Source of the DNA: Podospora comata
Taxonomy: Eukaryota; Ascomycota; Sordariomycetes; Sordariales; Podosporaceae
Assembly (NCBI GenBank): GCA_017354895.1
Contig: CP071493.1
Span: forward strand, 6,138,001-6,202,000
Direction of reading: 5' to 3'
DNA: 64,000 bases
Numbering within the stretch: position 1 is the first letter of the stretch; each line of letters begins with the position of its first letter. Of the stretch, positions 59,351-64,000 are shown piece by piece. The translations under genes and the position numbers were made by a program. A model generated the notes under the pieces. It was given only the letters and a program-made list of their open reading frames with translations, was not told the DNA's origin and ran no database searches.

Positions 59351-61369
59351 ATGAACGGAGATAACTACTCCTCCAGAGGTTTGTTTTTTTTCTGCTGTCC
59401 AATTGGGCAGCTCCGCAGCTAACCGACGCGCAATAGACAGTGGCCGTTACGGCTCATCTCGCGATCATCAGGTGAGTTGGCTACATGCATCACAATTCTT
59501 GTCGGCGATAGTGCTTACAATTTATAGTCCTCCAGACGTGATCGCGACGATAGACGCGACCGTGGTGACCCCCGCGACAGCAGAGGTAGCAGGAGACGGT
59601 CCAGATCCCCACCAGATTATCGTAGCGGCGGTAGATCTCGTCGCGACGAAGGTGCTGGCGGCGGAGATGTCGACGCATATTCTTCCAGCCGAAGCCATCG
59701 TGATAGAGAGCGCGAGGACCGATACACTGGAGGACGGGATCGCCGAGGAGGGGACCGTGGCGGTGATAGGGAATGGGACCGGGACAGAGGTGGCAGAAGC
59801 AGGCGTGACGACGACGATGGGAGACGCGAGCGCCGTGGGGAGCGCCCTGATCGGGATGTTATCGACGATCGCCGGGGTGGTGGAAGACGCGGTGGTGGCG
59901 ATAGGGACGCCGACAGAGAGAGGGAAAGGGAACGCCGTCGCAGTGCATCGCCGCCCCCCAAGAAGCGCGAACCCACTCCCGACTTGACCGATATCGTGCC
60001 GATCCTCGAACGCAGACGACGTCTTACACAATGGGATATCAAACCACCCGGATACGACAATGTCACGGCCGAACAAGCCAAGCTTTCGGGCATGTTCCCG
60101 CTTCCAGGAGCCCCCAGACAGCAGGCCATGGATCCAACGAAGTTGCAGGCCTTCATGAGCCAGCCAGGTGGAGCGGTCAATAGCGCTGCTCTCAAGCCCA
60201 CGAACTCCCGCCAGGCCAAGCGCTTGATTCTGTCAAATATCCCCGCCTCAGCAACCGACGACAGCGTCGTCAACTTCTTTAACCTACAGCTCAACGGCTT
60301 GAACGTCATTGAGCAGACGGACCCATGCCTTCTCTGCAACATCTCCCCAGACCGGTCGTTTGCTATGCTTGAGTTCCGCAACAATACAGATGCGACGGTG
60401 GCGCTGGCTCTCGACGGCATCACGATGGATGCTGATGATCACCAGGCGAACGGAAACGGTGCTGCGGCCACAGGGTTGAAGATCCGTCGGCCGAAGGATT
60501 ACATTGTCCCTGCGATCGTGGAGGACCCCAACTATGACCCCGACTCCAGTGTGCCATCAACCAATGTTGTTGATGGCCCGAACAAGATCAGTGTTACCAA
60601 CATCCCTCCTTATCTCACCGAAGATCAGGTTATGGAGCTTCTCGTTAGCTTTGGCAAGCTCAAGTCGTTTGTGTTTGTGAAGGATAATGGCACACAAGAG
60701 CCAAGGGTAAGCATTCTTGACATGTCAGTTGAATGTTCTACTCTAACATAGCATAGGGCATTGCGTTCTTGGAGTACGCCGATTCCAGCGTCACGGATGT
60801 TGCAATCAGTGGTCTCAACAACATGATGCTTGGAGAGAAGGCGCTCAAGGTTCAGAAGGCCAGCATTGGCATCACCCAGGTTGCTGGTGAACTCAGTGTC
60901 AACGCCATGTCTATGCTTGCTGGTACTACTCCCTCGGACAATGACGCCGGTAGAGTCCTCCAGCTCCTAAATATGGTCACTGCGGATGAGCTCATGGATA
61001 ACGATGATTACGAAGGTTTGTCGCTTCTTCTGCTTTGTATCATTACTTTGTGGGTTGCTAACGTCATGAACCAGAAATTCGTGATGATGTACAAGAGGAG
61101 TGCGAGAAGTTTGGCAAGATCCTCTCCCTCAAGATTCCTCGGCCGGTCGGTGGCAGCCGACAGTCAGCCGGCGTGGGCAAGATCTTCATCAAGTTCGAGA
61201 ACCATGAAGCTGCCAATAAGGCTCTTCGGGCTTTGGCCGGGCGGAAGTTCGCTGACCGGACTGTGGTGACGACATATTTCCCCGAGGCATGTCCTACCAA
61301 CTTACTGAGCCCATCGAGTATGAATGCTAACAATGACCACAGGAGAACTTCGATGTTAATGCGTGGTAA
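59351..61369 (+). CDS. U2AF2: U2AF large subunit (U2AF65)
   Basis: Six exons (59351-59378, 59437-59471, 59528-60706, 60757-61015, 61075-61286, 61343-61369) give 579 aa. The N-terminus is an Arg/Ser/Asp-rich RS-like region. It is followed by ERRRRLTQWDIKPPGYDNVT, the Trp-containing segment that binds the small subunit. RRM1 (from about RLILSNIPASATDDSV), RRM2 (KISVTNIPPYLTEDQVMEL) and a C-terminal UHM (EIRDDVQEECEKFGK; GRKFADRTVV) follow. The UHM has the acidic helix and R-x-F motif needed to bind Trp peptides of SF3B1. The last intron (61287-61342, 56 nt) starts with GC, not GT, and ends CTAAC...CACAG; only its removal gives the conserved terminus ENFDVNAW. The protein binds the polypyrimidine tract at 3' splice sites. 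Open frames in the RS region in other phases are shadows. Confidence 0.93.
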
Positions 61370-62530
61370 GAAGGCACGGAAGGGGAGGATTGGTATGGTT
61401 GTAGATTGCCAACTGGCGGGAGGGTAAAGCGGTCACTCAAAGGTTCAGCAGTTCTCTAATCACGGTAGAGATGCAATGTACAGTTATCTAGCGAGGTCTG
61501 GGAAGGAGTGCAATGCATTTGAGTCAATTAGAGTCGGTGATACAGTACGGTAATCATCTTGTTGCATTTGGACACACCGATAATACGATGTTCTGTGCAG
61601 GATTTGTGATGACCGTTCCGCCTACCAAGAGCTGGATGTGTTCGATGAGATTGTGGATTGATCTTAATACCCCCAAGCTATGATCTGGAAGGAATATCAT
61701 AAGAGAGACATCAGGCATTGATTCAGGCATCAAGAAGTAGTGGACAAATGAATTATTACATGTTGTTATGCTAAACAGCCATGAAGGCCTAATCATCTAT
61801 TTCGCAAACGCCAAGTCATAAGATCTATTGTCATGTTAGCCATGTTCAGAGACAGGTGATAAGAACATGATATGATGAGAGCCAAAATCAGAAGTCCTGT
61901 TAAATCATCGAGCCCCGAAGGACTCTAGCATAAGAGGTACCAGAATATAATTGTAATGTGTTTGATCATCATGTAAGGCTCGGGGGAGGTGCAGATTGCG
62001 CAGTGATAAAACGTACCATGATGAAAAGTGTGTCGAGTCGACTACTGTTGTGAGTTCCATACAGGACCAGTCCCTGTGTCGAACCCAAAAAATCATGCCT
62101 TATCCCCGTACATTCTGCCGCAAGTATCACGTCGCAGTTGGGAGGAACGAGGCATGCTTTCTCGAGAAGACCGAGCCGCAGTGGTTGTCGCGTGGTGCAG
62201 AACAAGAGGAAGTGAAAGAGCTGCGAAAAATTTCCAGATTTAAACATCGAAGCTCCAGTCTCCACCAGCTCCGAAGCTCCGCCAAGAATTCGGTGGGACA
62301 TTTACTTCACGTGACCCAGCGTCAGCTGTCTGGCCAATCACAGTATGACCCTAAGCTTGGCGGTCCCAATTTTTCCGCCCACAGAGTCCGGAATATCCAT
62401 TCGGCCTGGGGTAAATTTCACGAACGTCTGTTGAAACCTCTTCTTGATTTTCGAGACCGACCAGCCAGCGCCAAATCCGCCCAACGAACGATCCGTCAAC
62501 AGTCGATCACCACCTCAAAAACCAGCCAAA
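61370..62530. promoter_or_regulatory. U2AF65 3' region and RPS13 promoter
   Basis: The first 600 bp are AT-rich and contain no supported gene. The last 250 bp carry CACGTG at 62308-62313, CCAAT at 62334-62338 and ACCCTAA at 62348-62354. The last resembles the telomere-repeat-like sites bound by Tbf1-type factors that are common at ribosomal protein genes in several fungi. Assignment of these factors is inference. Confidence 0.5.
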
Positions 62531-63326
<796 letters not shown>

Positions 63327-63843
63327 GCGATGAGACGGTGATTACGGCCGAGCCGAGGAGAGTTGAACCTCTCGGTGAGGTGGTATTGGGTGGTGATATG
63401 GATCTCTTGGTTGGGAAAATAACAAATACCCCTTGTGTATCTTTTGCAGGTTTGGTAAACCACACGGCCATACGGAGTCGGGGAGTCACGGGGAATGGAA
63501 AGGAAACTTGCATTTCACGGCTAGATCATTTTATACAAACTGCGAATTGCACAGGAGGGTATCCAAATTCATATCATGTCAAGTGTGGTGTCTGAATTGC
63601 ATGTGCCATGCCGAAATCAACCTTGATGATAACACGTCGCAATGCTTTGCTTTTCATTGTTGCAGTCCAATGCCAATTCGGTGTCTCCTATGTTCGAAAT
63701 TGCAATGACCATTCGCCCGAACGCCATATTTCCCGTCCATAGCCGCCTTTTCCTCTTCATGAAGTTGAACCTTGTCCATTTCCCGCAGTCGCCTCTTATT
63801 TTCGCATTTCTTACAGCGCGGTCGGTGACATCGCGAAGAAATT
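63327..63843. other. Convergent 3' region after RPS13
   Basis: This 517-bp stretch holds the 3' ends of RPS13 and of the minus-strand gene entering from the right. No gene is supported. Confidence 0.5.
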
Positions 63844-64000
63844 CTACTCCCCCTTTTGCACTCCCTGCTGCTCAATCTCGTTGCTTCTCTGGAGGAGATA
63901 CTCCCCCAGGACTCTCAATGGGTCTTTTGGTCTGTCATTGTACTATCAGTCACTTCGCCCTTCTCGCCTGCCATACACTCAGTGGGACAAGAGGACTTAC
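63844..64000 (-). CDS. Last exon of a gene cut by the window edge
   Basis: The window ends in ACTTAC, which on the minus strand is a perfect GTAAGT donor at its very last base. A 69-nt intron (64000-63932) with a CTGAT branch-like sequence and a CAG end leads to a terminal exon 63931-63844. After one carried base it reads PKDPLRVLGEYLLQRS, then NEIEQQGVQKGE and TAG. The DPLRVLGEYLLQRS segment looks like a short C-terminal amphipathic helix resembling Dpy-30-type motifs, but too little is present to assign a family. Confidence 0.5.

Noticed and set aside
59403-59987. 194-codon frame over the RS region of U2AF65
   Set aside because: The RS/RD-rich frame in another phase joins seamlessly to the RRM domains; this frame is a shadow of repetitive codons.

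Overview
The window looks like nuclear DNA from a filamentous ascomycete (Pezizomycotina, probably Sordariomycetes and perhaps Sordariales). Evidence: short introns (about 50-80 nt) with GT..CTAAC/CTGAC..AG signals, an intron-bearing tRNA-Ile, intact lcl3, RAX2 and FlbC-type genes, and a secreted GH55 enzyme. I see no intact transposon, no CRISPR and no prokaryotic features. Species and family placement is inference.

Left part (1-30 kb) is gene-dense: an unrecognised 702-aa protein and a small secreted protein (both minus); an 11-exon gene for a roughly 2,196-aa secreted protein that joins a GH55 beta-1,3-glucanase to a subtilase-like domain and a Cys-rich tail; a Baeyer-Villiger-type flavin monooxygenase (minus); a five-finger CCCH protein (minus) divergent from TFIIF-beta; a HAD phosphatase; a small Cys/His-motif protein; the mitochondrial-type nuclease Lcl3; the polarity protein Rax2; and tRNA-Ile(AAT).

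Middle part (30.06-51.67 kb) is nearly empty of genes. One two-exon C2H2 transcription factor resembling FlbC (41.0-42.3 kb) sits with about 11 kb of apparently non-coding DNA upstream and 9.4 kb downstream. These stretches hold a degenerate 15-nt tandem tract, several inverted repeats, TGACGTC-type sites, a perfect 18-bp CGG/CCG palindrome and many homopolymer or microsatellite tracts.

Right part (51.7-64 kb) is packed with housekeeping genes arranged as divergent pairs: SF3B1 (minus) with a UBE3D/HECT-like E3 (plus), then OGG1 (minus) with U2AF65 (plus), then RPS13, and the last exon of a minus-strand gene cut by the window edge. SF3B1 and U2AF65 are physical partners at the 3' splice site and lie 4 kb apart. 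Splice models were built by hand from GT/GC-AG signals and reading frame, and every exon sum was checked to be in phase.

The observations most worth a second look are the GH55-subtilase fusion whose canonical catalytic Asp I cannot find, the FlbC-like gene's desert with its periodic and palindromic elements, a recurring C-rich to G-rich switch along coding strands, a GC-AG terminal intron in U2AF65, and a structured long intron in RPS13.
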